Assembly (NCBI GenBank): GCA_019243595.1
Contig: JAFAUA010000127.1
Coordinates: forward strand, 1-11,465
DNA: 11,465 nucleotides
DNA from: Acidimicrobiia bacterium
GTDB taxonomy: Bacteria; Actinomycetota; Acidimicrobiia; Acidimicrobiales; AC-14
Reading direction: 5' to 3'
Part shown: piece after piece, positions 1 through 6,419 of the stretch
How positions within the stretch are numbered: position 1 is the first letter of the stretch
Layout: every line of letters starts with the position of its first letter
Translations under genes and position numbers: made by a program
Notes under the pieces: model-generated
Databases searched by the model: none
What the model was told of the DNA's origin: nothing
The model's input: only the letters and a program-made list of their open reading frames with translations

Positions 1-306
1 GGACTCCGTCGGCTCGATGCGGTACCCCCAGGTCGAGTAGTGGAAGTCGAACATCGTGCACTCGAAGGCGAACGCCTTGCCCGGGTCGGCCTCGATGACT
101 TTGCCCTGCGTGGTCCACTCCCGGTCGCCGGCGCGGTTGTGGCCGTCGAACGTCGCGCCGACGGCTGGCCCGTCGAAGCCCTCGTGCCATTCGGCGGCGT
201 GGCATTCCTCCGACCATTCGCCCATGCGGGTCACGTCCGAGATGGCGGCGTACACCGCCTCGGGAGCAGCTGCGATGTCGCGGGAGATCTCCAACCTCTT
301 GGTCAT
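1..306 (-). CDS. SRPBCC-family (polyketide cyclase/START-like) protein, C-terminus cut off
   Basis: The reading frame runs leftward from ATG at 306 and is still open at base 1, so only the first 102 residues are present. The translation begins MTKRLEISRDIAAAPEAVYA and continues with AISDVTRMGEWS near residues 22-33. This is the usual opening of the SRPBCC/polyketide-cyclase fold: a first beta strand, then AAPEAVYAAISDV, then a W-containing segment. Proteins of this fold form a deep hydrophobic cavity that binds small lipophilic ligands; many actinobacterial members have no known substrate. Later residues (TFDGHNRAGDREWTTQGKV, then the FAFEC strand) fit the following sheet. No Shine-Dalgarno and no clear -10 hexamer is visible upstream, so its expression is unclear. 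The family call is fairly secure; the ligand is unknown. Confidence 0.8.
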   Translation of the reverse strand, partial: MTKRLEISRDIAAAPEAVYAAISDVTRMGEWSEECHAAEWHEGFDGPAVGATFDGHNRAGDREWTTQGKVIEADPGKAFAFECTMFDFHYSTWGYRIEPTES

Positions 307-408
307 GGTCCGGAGTCCACCACGGTTTCCCAGTCGGGCCCGAAGTCGGTCGTGCAGGACTACGCGCTCCGTTCGGCGAATCCTCGCGGCGGCAGCGGGA
401 GGTGACCG

Positions 409-945
409 ATGGTGTCCACGACGCTCAGACGATGGCATGAACTGCCCGCCGACCACCGGCGCTGGATCGTCATCAACGCGCTGCTGATCACCGCGGTCGT
501 CAACCTGGCCATCAACGGCTTCCTCGCGTGGATGAGCGTCCGAGGCCACACCAACGTCCCCATCTGGGGCCTGCCGGGCCCGGGCAAGACGAACGTCGTA
601 ACCGACACCGTCGGCACGTTCTTCTTTCTCCCGCTGTTCACGTGCGTCATGTGCACGACGAGTGTGTGGGCCCAAGTGCGTTCTGGACGTCTTCCCCGTT
701 TGGAGGCGGCAATCCCGCGGCAGCTCGCTCGCCGTGGACGGGTCCGCCGCGGCGCCGTCCTGGGCGCCAGTACCGCGGCAATCCTGGCGCCGCTCTTCAT
801 CGTGATCATCGCCGCAGCCGGCCTCGCCAGCGTGAGTGCGACCGGGTTCGTGCTCTACAAGATGGCGCTTGGGGTCCTCCTCGGCCTGGTCGTGACGCCG
901 CTGATCGCCATCATGGCGATGGCCGACGGCGCTCCCGCGATGTGA
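409..945 (+). CDS. Hypothetical four-helix integral membrane protein
   Basis: The gene encodes 178 residues and I do not recognise its family. Four hydrophobic segments lie at about residues 20-42, 66-88, 115-138 and 146-171. A basic loop (about 91-114, rich in Arg) lies between helices 2 and 3, so by the positive-inside rule that loop is probably cytoplasmic. Helix 2 carries two cysteines in TCVMCTT (residues 78-84). The start is well supported: GGGAGGTGA at 397-405 is a strong Shine-Dalgarno 6 nt before ATG. A GPGKT string (57-61) resembles a P-loop fragment, but it lies in the loop between helices 1 and 2 with no nucleotide-binding fold around it. The HTH gene 33 bp downstream on the same strand may be co-transcribed. 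Function is unknown. Confidence 0.75.
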   Translation: MVSTTLRRWHELPADHRRWIVINALLITAVVNLAINGFLAWMSVRGHTNVPIWGLPGPGKTNVVTDTVGTFFFLPLFTCVMCTTSVWAQVRSGRLPRLEAAIPRQLARRGRVRRGAVLGASTAAILAPLFIVIIAAAGLASVSATGFVLYKMALGVLLGLVVTPLIAIMAMADGAPAM

Positions 946-978
946 CGAAACGCGGGGCTGCTCGCGACACTGGCGCCG

Positions 979-1371
979 ATGAACGAGGCCGAGCGGTGGG
1001 TCGAGTTCGGCAGCTTCCTGCGCCAGCAGCGGGACAAGGTCGGACTGAGTAGGCGGGAAGCGGCGCGCCGCTCAAAGGTCCCCGAGTCGACCTGGCGGGA
1101 CCTGGAGACCGGGCAGAAGACGTCCTACGGGGCGGGCGTGCGCGTGCTGCCGAACCCGGGCGCCGAGGTCCTCGACAAGATGGCCAAGGTCCTCGAGCTC
1201 GCGCCCGAGGAGCTGACCCGCCACGTCGGCCGGCTGACCAGCAAGGCGAAGTCGACGACGGCGACCGCCGCCCGCGACGGCTCGAACGTGCTGGCCCAGA
1301 AGATCGCTCGCCTCGACGCGCGCGACCGGCGGCTGGTCGAGTCGATGGTCGACCAGATGCTCGAGGGCTGA
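979..1371 (+). CDS. XRE-type helix-turn-helix DNA-binding protein
   Basis: This 130-residue protein begins with an XRE/Cro-like helix-turn-helix. FLRQQRDKVGLSRREAA (13-29) supplies helices 1 and 2, SKVPESTWRDLETGQ (32-46) the recognition helix and its end, and LDKMAKVLELAPEEL (65-79) helices 4 and 5. A loop of about 14 residues (47-60, containing VLPNPG) is longer than in the minimal domain, but I recall such loops in other actinobacterial members. The C-terminal part is a low-complexity Ser/Thr/Ala linker followed by a charged helix (about 104-129, ARLDARDRRLVESMVDQML) that could dimerise. There is no sensor domain, so the signal is unknown. The gene follows the membrane protein by 33 bp. 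I see neither a Shine-Dalgarno nor a -10 box at its start. It converges on the aldehyde dehydrogenase gene with a 7-bp gap. Confidence 0.85.
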   Translation: MNEAERWVEFGSFLRQQRDKVGLSRREAARRSKVPESTWRDLETGQKTSYGAGVRVLPNPGAEVLDKMAKVLELAPEELTRHVGRLTSKAKSTTATAARDGSNVLAQKIARLDARDRRLVESMVDQMLEG

Positions 1372-1378
1372 ATTCCCG

Positions 1379-2788
1379 CTACTGCTTCGAGCGGTGCAGG
1401 ACCTGGAGCTCGGTGAAGCCGTAGAGGCCCCACGGGCCGTTCTCGACGCCGATGCCGCTCCACTTGGCGCCGCCGAAGGGCTGGTGGGGGGCGAGGGCCA
1501 GGTGGGTGTTGACCCACGCGGTGCCGCACTCGAGGCGCTCGGCGACCTCGGCCGCGCGCTCGGGGTCGCCGCTCCACACCGAGCCGCTGAGGCCGAAGTG
1601 GGTGGCGTTCGCACGCTCGACGGCGTCGTCGAGGTCGCGGTAGGGGATCACCGGCAGGGCGGGCCCGAACTGCTCCTCGTCGACGATGCGCGTGCCGTCG
1701 GTGATGTCGGCGAGGATCGTCGGCTCGAAGAAGTATCCGGGGCTGTCCATCGCCTTGCCGCCCGTGACAGCGCGGGCCCCGCCCTTGATGGCGTCTGCGA
1801 CGAGCTCGGAGACCCGCTCGAACTGCGGACGGTTGTTGATCGGCCCCAGCTGGGTGTCGGCGTCCATGCCGTTGCCGACCTTGGCCGCCTTGGCGTGGCT
1901 GGCGAGGGCGTCGACGACCTCGTCGTACTTCGCCTCCGGCACGTACACCCGCTTGATGGCCGAGCAGACCTGGCCGTTGTTGGCGAAGGCCTGGCGGTAG
2001 ACCTTGTCGGCCACGTCGGCGGGGTCGATGTCGTCGAGGAGGATGGCCGGATCGTTGCCGCCGAGCTCGAGCGTGACGCGCTTGAGGTCGGGAGCCGCTG
2101 AGGCTGCGACCTTCTTCCCGGTCGCGACCGAGCCGGTGAAGCTGATCTTGCGGGGCACGGGGTGCGAGCTCATCCAGGCGCCGAGCTCGTCGCCGCCGCT
2201 GACGACGTTGAACACGCCCGGCGGCAGCACGTCACGCAGCAGCTCGCCGACCTTGAGGGTGCTGAGGGGAGTGAACGGCGACGGCTTCAACACCATGGTG
2301 TTGCCGGCCATGAGCGCGGGGGCGATCTTCCAGGAGGCGAGGACGACCGGGAAGTTCCAGGGCGTGATGGCGGCGACGACGCCCAGGGGCTTGCGGACGA
2401 CTTCGACGAAGGCGGCGTCGTCGTCCTGGATCACCTCACGCGGGACCTCGAGGTCGGCGTAGTACTGCAGCCACATGCCGGCGGCAAAGAACTCGATGGT
2501 GGCCTCGGGGATGGGCTTGCCCTGCTCGCTGGTGAGGATGGGCGCCAGCTCGGCGGAGGCGTTCATAAGAACGCCCGCGGCCTGGCGGAGCGCATCGCGC
2601 CGGAAGCTCTCGTCGCTCTTCCAGTCGCGGTATGCCTTGGCCGCCGACTCCATCGCCGCATCGAGCTGCTCCTTGGAGCACTCGGGCGCCTGGGCGTAGA
2701 CCTCGCTGGTCGCCGGGTTCAGGACGTCGAAGGTGGCCGCCGTCGGCGCCGCCTGCCCGTCGATGGTCATCGTGAAGTCGGGCACCAC
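1379..2788 (-). CDS. NAD(P)+-dependent aldehyde dehydrogenase
   Basis: This full-length 469-residue aldehyde dehydrogenase superfamily enzyme oxidises an aldehyde to the carboxylic acid with NAD(P)+. Motifs in order are PWNFP with the oxyanion Asn145, LKPS with Lys168 for cofactor binding, FTGS (217-220), LELGGNDP with general base Glu241, NGQVCSAIKR with nucleophile Cys275, and EEQFGP (371-376). All key residues are present, so it should be active. The GQVCSAIKR context resembles a subgroup around the Streptomyces AldA-like enzymes, but the substrate cannot be read from sequence. Two GTG codons lie in tandem at the start (2788 and 2785). AGGGGA on the minus strand is only about 2 nt from the first and 5 nt from the second, so the second may be the real start. 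It lies 30 bp downstream of the SLOG-like gene and is probably co-transcribed with it. Confidence 0.95.
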   Translation of the reverse strand: MVPDFTMTIDGQAAPTAATFDVLNPATSEVYAQAPECSKEQLDAAMESAAKAYRDWKSDESFRRDALRQAAGVLMNASAELAPILTSEQGKPIPEATIEFFAAGMWLQYYADLEVPREVIQDDDAAFVEVVRKPLGVVAAITPWNFPVVLASWKIAPALMAGNTMVLKPSPFTPLSTLKVGELLRDVLPPGVFNVVSGGDELGAWMSSHPVPRKISFTGSVATGKKVAASAAPDLKRVTLELGGNDPAILLDDIDPADVADKVYRQAFANNGQVCSAIKRVYVPEAKYDEVVDALASHAKAAKVGNGMDADTQLGPINNRPQFERVSELVADAIKGGARAVTGGKAMDSPGYFFEPTILADITDGTRIVDEEQFGPALPVIPYRDLDDAVERANATHFGLSGSVWSGDPERAAEVAERLECGTAWVNTHLALAPHQPFGGAKWSGIGVENGPWGLYGFTELQVLHRSKQ

Positions 2789-2818
2789 TTTCCCCTTTTC
2801 TTGCGCGCTATCCGAAGG

Positions 2819-3301
2819 CTAGGTCGTTGCCAAGGCAAGCGCAGCTTCGACGGCGGCGACCGGGTCCTGCAGTCGCAGGATGGTGTCGACCTCCTGACCG
2901 CCGATCGACAGCTCCCACGTGTCGATGCCGACGACAGGCGTGCCCGTCCGCAGGGCCAGGGCGATTTCCGAGAGCGTGCCGAACTCGCCGTCGATGGCCA
3001 GCACGACGTCGGCGGCACGGACGACCAGGGCGTTGCGCGCCTCGCCCATACCGGTGGCGATGGCGATGTCGACGTACTCGTTGGCGTGACGGCGATCGTC
3101 GGTCGGAAGGATGCCGACGGTCGTGCCGCCCTCCGCCTTCGCGCCACGGCACGCCGCTTCCATCACGCCGCCGAGCCCGCCGCACAGGACGACGGCGCCC
3201 CGCCTGGCCAGCTCGCGACCGACGTCCTCGGCGACGGCTACGGCCTCGGCGCCCGCCTCACCGCCGCCCACCACCGCCACGTACGGCCGATCGGCGCTCA
3301 C
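2819..3301 (-). CDS. TIGR00725/SLOG-superfamily nucleotide-binding-like protein
   Basis: This 160-residue protein has a Rossmann-like fold of the DprA/LOG (SLOG) superfamily, closest in my reading to the TIGR00725 family. It starts with a strand and glycine turn (VAVVGGGEAG, 8-17). GGLGGVMEAA (41-50) is the phosphate-binding-type glycine loop, GEARN (87-91) holds the conserved Arg, and GEFGTLSEIALAL (105-117) corresponds to the PGGxGTxxE signature of LOG phosphoribohydrolases. The first PGG is replaced by DGE, so cytokinin-type nucleotide hydrolase activity should not be assumed. Proteins of this family are short and lack a defined role. The start is GTG at 3301 with no Shine-Dalgarno; a TACCCT hexamer on the minus strand (3316-3311) 9 nt upstream suggests a leaderless transcript that continues into the aldehyde dehydrogenase gene. 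Confidence 0.85.
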   Translation of the reverse strand: MSADRPYVAVVGGGEAGAEAVAVAEDVGRELARRGAVVLCGGLGGVMEAACRGAKAEGGTTVGILPTDDRRHANEYVDIAIATGMGEARNALVVRAADVVLAIDGEFGTLSEIALALRTGTPVVGIDTWELSIGGQEVDTILRLQDPVAAVEAALALATT

Positions 3302-3337
3302 AATCGCGGAAGGGTACTGAGTAGCCTCGCCCCTCTT
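3302..3337. promoter_or_regulatory. Compact divergent promoter with two outward -10 hexamers
   Basis: Only 36 bp separate the GTG of the SLOG-like gene from the ATG of the deacetylase-like gene. On the minus strand TACCCT (3316-3311) lies 9 nt before the GTG. On the plus strand TAGCCT (3322-3327) lies 10 nt before the ATG. Both match the actinobacterial -10 pattern TAnnnT, and neither gene has a Shine-Dalgarno. Any -35 element must lie inside the opposite gene. The hexamers are seen directly; their use as promoters is inference. Confidence 0.45.
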
Positions 3338-4087
3338 ATGGCCCTCTCACGACGGGCGTTCCTCGCGGCTGCCGCCGCCGGGCTCGCCGCCTGCTCGAAG
3401 ACGGCGCACAAGGTGATCGGGACCTCGAAGTCCACGACCACCGGCGCACCCTCGACCGAGCCTCCGACCACGCGCCACACCGGCCCCTCCGAGCTCGTCT
3501 ACAGCGGGCCCCGCGACCGCAAGATGGTCGCCTTCACCTTCCACGGCTCTGGCGCCCTCAACCTGACCCAGCAGATGCTCGCCCTCACCAAGCAGCATTC
3601 GGCGCCGATCACCATCTTCGCCGTCGGGACCTGGCTGCAGCAGAACCCCGGCATCGCCCACCAGATCCTCGACGCCGGCCACGAGCTCGAGAACCACACC
3701 TACACACATCCCCAACTGCGGGGTGCCGGAGCGGCGACGATCAGCCGGGAGGTCATCGGCTGCCGCGACGTGCTGAAGGCCCAGACCGGCACCGGTGGCT
3801 CGTATTTCCGGCCGTCCGGAATGGAGGGCAACTACCCGCCGGTCGTGATGGAGCAGGCGGGCCTCGCTGGGTACCCGGTCGTGTGCGGGTTCGACGTCGA
3901 CCCCAGCGATTACCTCGATCCGGGCGCGCCGGCCATCGAGGCGCGCGTCAAGGCCGGGCTCAAGCCCGGGTCGATCGTCAGCCTCCACCTCGGACACGCG
4001 GGCACGGTCACCGCCTTCCCGACACTCGTCGCCGACGCCCGGGCGAAGGGGCTGGAACCGGTCCTGGTACGCGACCTGCTGGCGTGA
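3338..4087 (+). CDS. Polysaccharide-deacetylase-like (CE4/NodB fold) lipoprotein with altered catalytic motif
   Basis: This 249-residue exported protein begins with a Tat-like and lipoprotein-type signal: SRRAFL (4-9), an alanine-rich core and lipobox GLAAC with Cys19. A Thr/Pro-rich linker (about 30-50) precedes a NodB-homology domain. Recognisable CE4 motifs are HTYTH (120-124, zinc histidines), FRPSG (157-161) and LHLGH (216-220). Motif 1, normally TFDDG with the catalytic base and a metal-binding Asp, reads TFHGSG here (67-72), so both aspartates are absent. Classic de-N-acetylation of peptidoglycan or chitin by the usual mechanism is therefore doubtful. It may bind glycans, use a changed metal site or be inactive. 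It probably acts at the outer face of the membrane. The start ATG has no Shine-Dalgarno and a TAnnnT box 10 nt upstream. The SDR gene follows after 2 bp. Confidence 0.85.
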   Translation: MALSRRAFLAAAAAGLAACSKTAHKVIGTSKSTTTGAPSTEPPTTRHTGPSELVYSGPRDRKMVAFTFHGSGALNLTQQMLALTKQHSAPITIFAVGTWLQQNPGIAHQILDAGHELENHTYTHPQLRGAGAATISREVIGCRDVLKAQTGTGGSYFRPSGMEGNYPPVVMEQAGLAGYPVVCGFDVDPSDYLDPGAPAIEARVKAGLKPGSIVSLHLGHAGTVTAFPTLVADARAKGLEPVLVRDLLA

Positions 4088-4089
4088 CG

Positions 4090-4848
4090 ATGGATGCGCT
4101 GGCGTCCTTCCGGCTCGACGACCGCGTTGCCGTCGTCACCGGCGCGTCCAGCGGACTGGGTGCCCGCTTCGCCGCGGTGTTGGCGGGTGCAGGTGCGTCG
4201 GTCGTCGTGGCCGCCCGTCGGGCCGACCGCATCGAGGCACTGGCGAAGGAGCTCGACGGCGTCGCCGTGCCCTGCGACGTCGCCGATGCCGCCGACCGAG
4301 ATGGCCTCATCGCCACAGCCCTCGAACGCTTCGGCCGCATCGACGTCCTCGTCAACAACGCCGGCGTCGGCACGCCCGAGGCCGCGGAGTCGGAGACACC
4401 GGACCGATTCGCCGAGGTCCTCGACGTGAACCTCACCGCCGCTTTCGCTCTCAGCCAGCTCGCGGGGCGCTCGATGCTCGAGGCCGGGCGGGGGAACATC
4501 GTCAACGTCGTCTCCATCCTCGGCATCGTCAGCGCCGGACAGATCCCGTTCCCGAGCTACGCGGCGAGCAAGGGCGGCTTGATCGCCCTCACGCGTGAGC
4601 TCGCCGGCGAGTGGTCCCGTGGCGGCGTCCGCGTCAATGCCCTCGCCCCGGGGTGGTTCGAGACCGAGATGACCGCGGAGATGTTCGCCGACGAGCGCTC
4701 GATGACGTGGGTGCGACGCAAGGCGCCGATGGGCCGGCCGGGGCAGCCCCATGAGCTGGACGGTGCCCTCCTGTTCCTCGCCAGCGACGCCAGCAGCTAC
4801 GTCACGGGGCAGGTGCTCGCCGTCGACGGAGGGTGGACGGCGGTGTAA
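4090..4848 (+). CDS. Classical short-chain dehydrogenase/reductase (SDR)
   Basis: This is a complete 252-residue classical SDR. TGASSGLG (17-24) is the cofactor glycine motif, NNAG (89-92) the structural motif, Asn114 lies in the helix-4 position, and Ser142, Tyr157 and Lys161 form the catalytic set (YAASK). GQVLAVDGGW near the end is the usual C-terminal signature. Two arginines after the second strand (AARRADR, 41-47) suggest NADP(H) preference, which is inference. It oxidises or reduces an alcohol/ketone of unknown identity; many such proteins are annotated as 3-oxoacyl-ACP reductase-like without proof. A GTG at 4084 in the same frame overlaps the upstream stop as GTGA, so the start may be there rather than at ATG 4090; neither has a good Shine-Dalgarno. 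Translational coupling to the deacetylase-like gene is likely. The stop codon directly abuts the CsoR operator. Confidence 0.95.
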   Translation: MDALASFRLDDRVAVVTGASSGLGARFAAVLAGAGASVVVAARRADRIEALAKELDGVAVPCDVADAADRDGLIATALERFGRIDVLVNNAGVGTPEAAESETPDRFAEVLDVNLTAAFALSQLAGRSMLEAGRGNIVNVVSILGIVSAGQIPFPSYAASKGGLIALTRELAGEWSRGGVRVNALAPGWFETEMTAEMFADERSMTWVRRKAPMGRPGQPHELDGALLFLASDASSYVTGQVLAVDGGWTAV

Positions 4849-4865
4849 ATACCCCTAGGGGGTAT
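4849..4865. promoter_or_regulatory. CsoR-type operator
   Basis: ATACCCC (4849-4855), a TAG spacer and GGGGTAT (4859-4865) form a perfect 7+7 inverted repeat. This matches the known CsoR operator pattern TACCC(n)GGGTA. A further GGGGTAT half-site (4866-4872) runs into the -10 box. The site occupies the -35/spacer zone of the csoR promoter, where bound CsoR would block RNA polymerase until copper releases it. It starts on the base after the SDR stop codon. Confidence 0.9.
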
Positions 4866-4869
4866 GGGG

Positions 4870-4875
4870 TATAGT
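4870..4875 (+). promoter_or_regulatory. -10 element of the csoR-permease operon
   Basis: TATAGT is the best -10 match in the window and lies exactly 6 nt before ATG 4882. Transcription would begin at or next to the A of that ATG, giving a leaderless mRNA. This favours 4882 over the in-frame ATG at 4864, which lies upstream of the -10 box and inside the operator. No clear -35 is seen. Confidence 0.75.
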
Positions 4876-4881
4876 CAGGCC

Positions 4882-5163
4882 ATGCCTGGTTACTCCGACG
4901 ACAAGGAAGCGGTCCTCAAGCGCCTTCGGAGGATCGAGGGTCAGATCCGCGGCCTGCAGCGCATGGTCGACGAGGACACCTACTGCATCGACGTCCTCAC
5001 CCAGATCTCGGCGGCCACCAAGGCTCTGGAGTCCGTCGCCCTCGAGCTGCTCGACGACCATCTCGGCCACTGCGTCCGGGAAGCCGTCGCCAGCGGCGGC
5101 CCTGAAGCCGACGCCAAGGTGGCAGAAGCGTCAGCTGCGATTGCGAGGCTGGTCCGTTCGTGA
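4882..5163 (+). CDS. csoR: CsoR-family copper-sensing transcriptional repressor
   Basis: This 93-residue all-helical protein is the metal-sensitive repressor type (DUF156). VLKRLRRIEGQIRGLQRM (11-28) is the conserved first helix that contributes to DNA binding. Cys35, His60 and Cys64 (TYCID; DDHLGHC) match the Cys-His-Cys Cu(I) ligands of Mycobacterium tuberculosis CsoR in identity and spacing. The retained histidine argues against a CstR persulfide sensor, and there is no extra N-terminal His as in RcnR. Without copper it should bind the operator at 4849-4865; Cu(I) binding releases it. It ends in a GTGA overlap with the permease gene, so the two are translationally coupled and the regulator controls its own operon. 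The exact inducing metal is inferred from the ligand set, not shown. Confidence 0.93.
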   Translation: MPGYSDDKEAVLKRLRRIEGQIRGLQRMVDEDTYCIDVLTQISAATKALESVALELLDDHLGHCVREAVASGGPEADAKVAEASAAIARLVRS

Positions 5164-6419
5164 ACGACGTTTGGCACAGCCTGCGCGAAGCGTTCTTCAT
5201 GTTTTGGGAGACGCTGTGGGCGTTGGTGCTCGGCTTCGGTCTCTCGGGAGCCGTGCAGGCCTTCGTGTCGAAGGAACAGATGCAGCGGGTGATGGGTGAC
5301 CACCGACCGCCTGCGGTTGCCCGGGCGACGTTCTTCGGGACGGTGTCGTCGTCGTGCTCCTACGCGGCCACGGCGATGGCGAAATCGTTGTACGAGAAGG
5401 GCGCCGACTTCATCAGCGCCATGGTGTTCATGTTCGCGTCGACGAACCTCGTGATCGAGCTCGGCGTCGTGCTGCTCATCCTCCTCGGTTGGCAGTTCGC
5501 GGTGGCCGAGTACGTCGGCGGCGTGATCATGATCGTCCTGCTCGTGCTCCTCGGTGGGTTCGTCCTCGGCCGCCGGGTCACCGACAGGGCACGCGCCAAC
5601 CTGCGACGCGCCGAAGGCGGGGGACACGACCACGAGGCGATGGCCGGCGTGAGCGAGCAGCGCCAAGAGGAGCTCGAGCACATGCCGTGGCGGCGCAAAC
5701 TGACGTCGAAGGCAGCGTGGAGCGATGCGGCCGCCTACACGATGGCCGACATCAACATGCTGCGGCGGGAGCTGGTGATGGGCTACGTCGTCGCCGGCTT
5801 CCTCGCTGTCATTGTGCCGACGCACGTGTGGAACGACGTATTCCTCACCGGCCACGGGTTCTGGACGACGCTCCAGAACGTCATCCTCGGGCCGTTCATC
5901 GCCTTCATCAGCTTCGTGTGCTCGATCGGCAACGTCCCGATGGCGGCGGCGTTGTGGCAGGGGGGCATCAGCTTCGGGGGCGTGATCAGCTTCCTGTTCG
6001 CCGACCTCATCGCCCTTCCCCTCGTGCTGATCTACCGCAAGTACTACGGCACCCGAGTTGTCATCCGCCTGACGCTCACCTTCTGGGCGGTGATGTCACT
6101 CGCCGGCCTCATCGTCGAAGGCCTGTTCGCTGCGTTCGGCGAAGTGCCCGACGTCCGACCCAAGGAAATCGTCGCCACCCACTTCCAGTGGAACTACACG
6201 ACGTTTCTGAACATCGTCTTCGTGGGCGTCTTCGCTGCCCTCTACTGGCTGTACCGGAACCGCGGACGCCTCGGTGGGGGCGTCGAGCACGCCACCGATC
6301 CGATCTGCGGCATGCAGGTGCAGACGTCGAATGCCCCGGCGTCAACCGTGGTCGACGGCGAGCGCGTTTACTTCTGCTCGGATCACTGCCGCGAGCGGTT
6401 CGACTCCAGTCGGGTCTAG
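5160..6419 (+). CDS. ArsP/DUF318-family permease with C-terminal YHS metal-binding domain
   Basis: This 419-residue inner-membrane protein has about eight hydrophobic segments (roughly 12-35, 84-109, 115-137, 205-225, 240-257, 270-292, 300-325, 346-365) in two halves separated by a cytoplasmic-type loop containing GGGHDHE (153-159). Each half carries a related motif: SSSCSYAATAMA (63-74) and SFVCSIGNVPMAA (251-263). These resemble the cysteine signature of the PF03773 permeases, known for efflux of trivalent organoarsenicals and, in SO_0444-type members, reduced metals. The C-terminus (379-415) is a YHS domain: DPICGM with Cys383, and YFCSDHC with Cys406 and Cys410. It starts at GTG 5160, overlapping the csoR stop as GTGA. 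Control by CsoR suggests copper or a related thiophilic metal as substrate; this is inference. The stop overlaps the convergent P60 gene. Confidence 0.9.
   Translation: MNDVWHSLREAFFMFWETLWALVLGFGLSGAVQAFVSKEQMQRVMGDHRPPAVARATFFGTVSSSCSYAATAMAKSLYEKGADFISAMVFMFASTNLVIELGVVLLILLGWQFAVAEYVGGVIMIVLLVLLGGFVLGRRVTDRARANLRRAEGGGHDHEAMAGVSEQRQEELEHMPWRRKLTSKAAWSDAAAYTMADINMLRRELVMGYVVAGFLAVIVPTHVWNDVFLTGHGFWTTLQNVILGPFIAFISFVCSIGNVPMAAALWQGGISFGGVISFLFADLIALPLVLIYRKYYGTRVVIRLTLTFWAVMSLAGLIVEGLFAAFGEVPDVRPKEIVATHFQWNYTTFLNIVFVGVFAALYWLYRNRGRLGGGVEHATDPICGMQVQTSNAPASTVVDGERVYFCSDHCRERFDSSRV

Noticed and set aside
577..591. Walker A-like GPGKT in the four-helix membrane protein
   Set aside because: It lacks the full GxxxxGK[ST] pattern, lies in a short loop between two membrane helices and has no nucleotide-binding fold or Walker B around it.
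2162..3337. Long plus-strand open frame upstream of the deacetylase-like protein
   Set aside because: It is antisense to the aldehyde dehydrogenase and SLOG-like genes, a usual effect of high GC content. The lipoprotein signal starting at 3338 marks the true N-terminus.
3883..4089. Extension of the SDR protein upstream to 3883
   Set aside because: The added residues are Arg/Pro-rich out-of-frame reading of the deacetylase-like gene; the SDR cofactor motif sits at the normal distance from ATG 4090.
4864..4881. Upstream ATG 4864 as the csoR start
   Set aside because: It lies inside the operator and upstream of the TATAGT -10 box, and the family's usual length fits the 4882 start.
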